Shown one piece after another: positions 63,582-64,000 of a DNA stretch of 64,000 bases. The notes under the pieces were generated by a model, which was given only the letters and a program-made list of their open reading frames with translations, did not search any database and was not told the DNA's origin. This DNA is from Citreicella sp. C3M06 (GTDB lineage: Bacteria; Pseudomonadota; Alphaproteobacteria; Rhodobacterales; Rhodobacteraceae): contig NZ_JAHKQA010000072.1 of assembly GCF_018860705.1 (NCBI RefSeq), positions 248,001 through 312,000 of the forward strand, given 5' to 3'. The position numbers were made by a program, and so were the translations under genes. Numbering within the stretch: the first letter of the stretch is position 1; each line of letters opens with the position of its first letter.

Positions 63582-64000
63582 TCAGCCCTGTGCCGCTTTG
63601 GCGACCTCGGCGGCGAAATCCTCTTTTTCCTTCTCGATGCCTTCACCGACCTGCATGCGCACGAAACCGACGATGGTTGCGCCAGCTTCCTTGGCGGCCT
63701 GCTCGACGGTGACATCGGGGTTGATCACGAAGGCCTGGTTCAGCAGAGTGATCTCGGCGAGGAACTTCTTCATCCGGCCTTCGATCATCTTCTCGATCAC
63801 GGCTTCGGGCTTGCCGGACTCGCGGGCGATATCGATCTGGATCTGGCGTTCCTTTTCGACGACCGCCGGGTCGAGTTCGTCGGCGTTGAGTGCCTGCGGG
63901 CGCGGGTCAGCCGCGGCGACATGCATCGCAACCTGCTTGCCGAACGCCTCGTTGCCACCGGTCATCGCAACCAGAACACCGATCTGGCCAAGGCCATCGG
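63582..64000 (-). CDS. tsf: elongation factor Ts, C-terminal part, truncated by window edge
   Basis: This is the guanine nucleotide exchange factor for EF-Tu. The visible part contains [48 protein letters not shown] and [20 protein letters not shown], then the end [20 protein letters not shown]. The start and N-terminal domains lie beyond the right edge, where rpsB would normally follow. In many bacteria tsf is next to pyrH; here the two are 30 kb apart and in opposite directions. Confidence 0.96.
   Translation of the reverse strand, partial: DGLGQIGVLVAMTGGNEAFGKQVAMHVAAADPRPQALNADELDPAVVEKERQIQIDIARESGKPEAVIEKMIEGRMKKFLAEITLLNQAFVINPDVTVEQAAKEAGATIVGFVRMQVGEGIEKEKEDFAAEVAKAAQG

Overview
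The window is a stretch of GC-rich alphaproteobacterial chromosome, most probably from the family Rhodobacteraceae (Rhodobacter/Paracoccus/Roseobacter relatives). The placement rests on gene order (dusB-ntrB-ntrC-ntrY-ntrX-trkA-trkH-hfq-hflX, and pyrH / frr-uppS-cdsA-dxr-rseP-bamA-ompH-fabZ-lpxA-lpxI-lpxB), on NtrC and NtrX proteins without the sigma-54 contact loop, on RNase E with a split S1 domain, and on three copies of an intergenic repeat of the CTTCATCTTGCCC type that I recall as common in this group. No species can be named from the sequence alone. Almost everything is core chromosome: I see no transposase, phage gene, tRNA, rRNA or CRISPR array.

Layout. 1-7.3 kb: end of dusB and two nitrogen two-component systems, NtrBC and NtrYX. 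7.3-12.6 kb: a small lipoprotein, TrkA/TrkH potassium uptake, Hfq and HflX. 12.7-17.7 kb: an APH-like kinase and a penicillin-acylase-family enzyme (minus strand), a 3-hydroxyisobutyrate-dehydrogenase-type reductase, and an OsmC-type peroxide protein. 17.7-21.2 kb: long leader plus rne. 21.4-24.8 kb: CcdA, then a membrane alpha/beta-hydrolase overlapping a cytochrome P450. 24.9-29.6 kb: class I aldolase, EF-hand protein, YitT-like protein, SSB, lytic transglycosylase, di-haem peroxidase. 29.6-35.5 kb: orphan Tat-exported solute-binding protein, miaA, pyrH, and a second potassium system, KtrAB. 35.6-46.9 kb: the envelope biogenesis block from frr to lpxB, which makes and modifies undecaprenyl carrier, phospholipid, isoprenoid, outer-membrane proteins and lipid A. 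46.9-49.5 kb: IalB-like protein, a spacer with two minus-strand terminators not attached to any gene, and a HerA/DUF853 ATPase. 49.5-53.6 kb: a LuxR-type response regulator / FIST protein / hybrid kinase operon resembling the NosP-NahK nitric-oxide module. 53.7-59.9 kb: entericidin-like lipoprotein, YejA-like binding protein, a strong small-RNA candidate, and a 3-hydroxybutyrate/PHB group (bdhA, a 59-codon gene, patatin, secreted depolymerase), then a DUF502 protein. 59.9-64 kb: psuK-psuG pseudouridine catabolism, aroQ overlapping a LuxR solo, and the C-terminal part of tsf.

Many neighbours overlap by ATGA or GTGA, which implies translational coupling. The most interesting items are the FIST/hybrid-kinase operon, a LuxR solo whose conserved ligand-contact Asp is Ala, a roughly 76-nt small-RNA candidate with a full promoter and terminator, two small genes inside operon spacers, and two minus-strand RNA candidates upstream of ialB. 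No sequence search was run; family names come from motifs read by eye.
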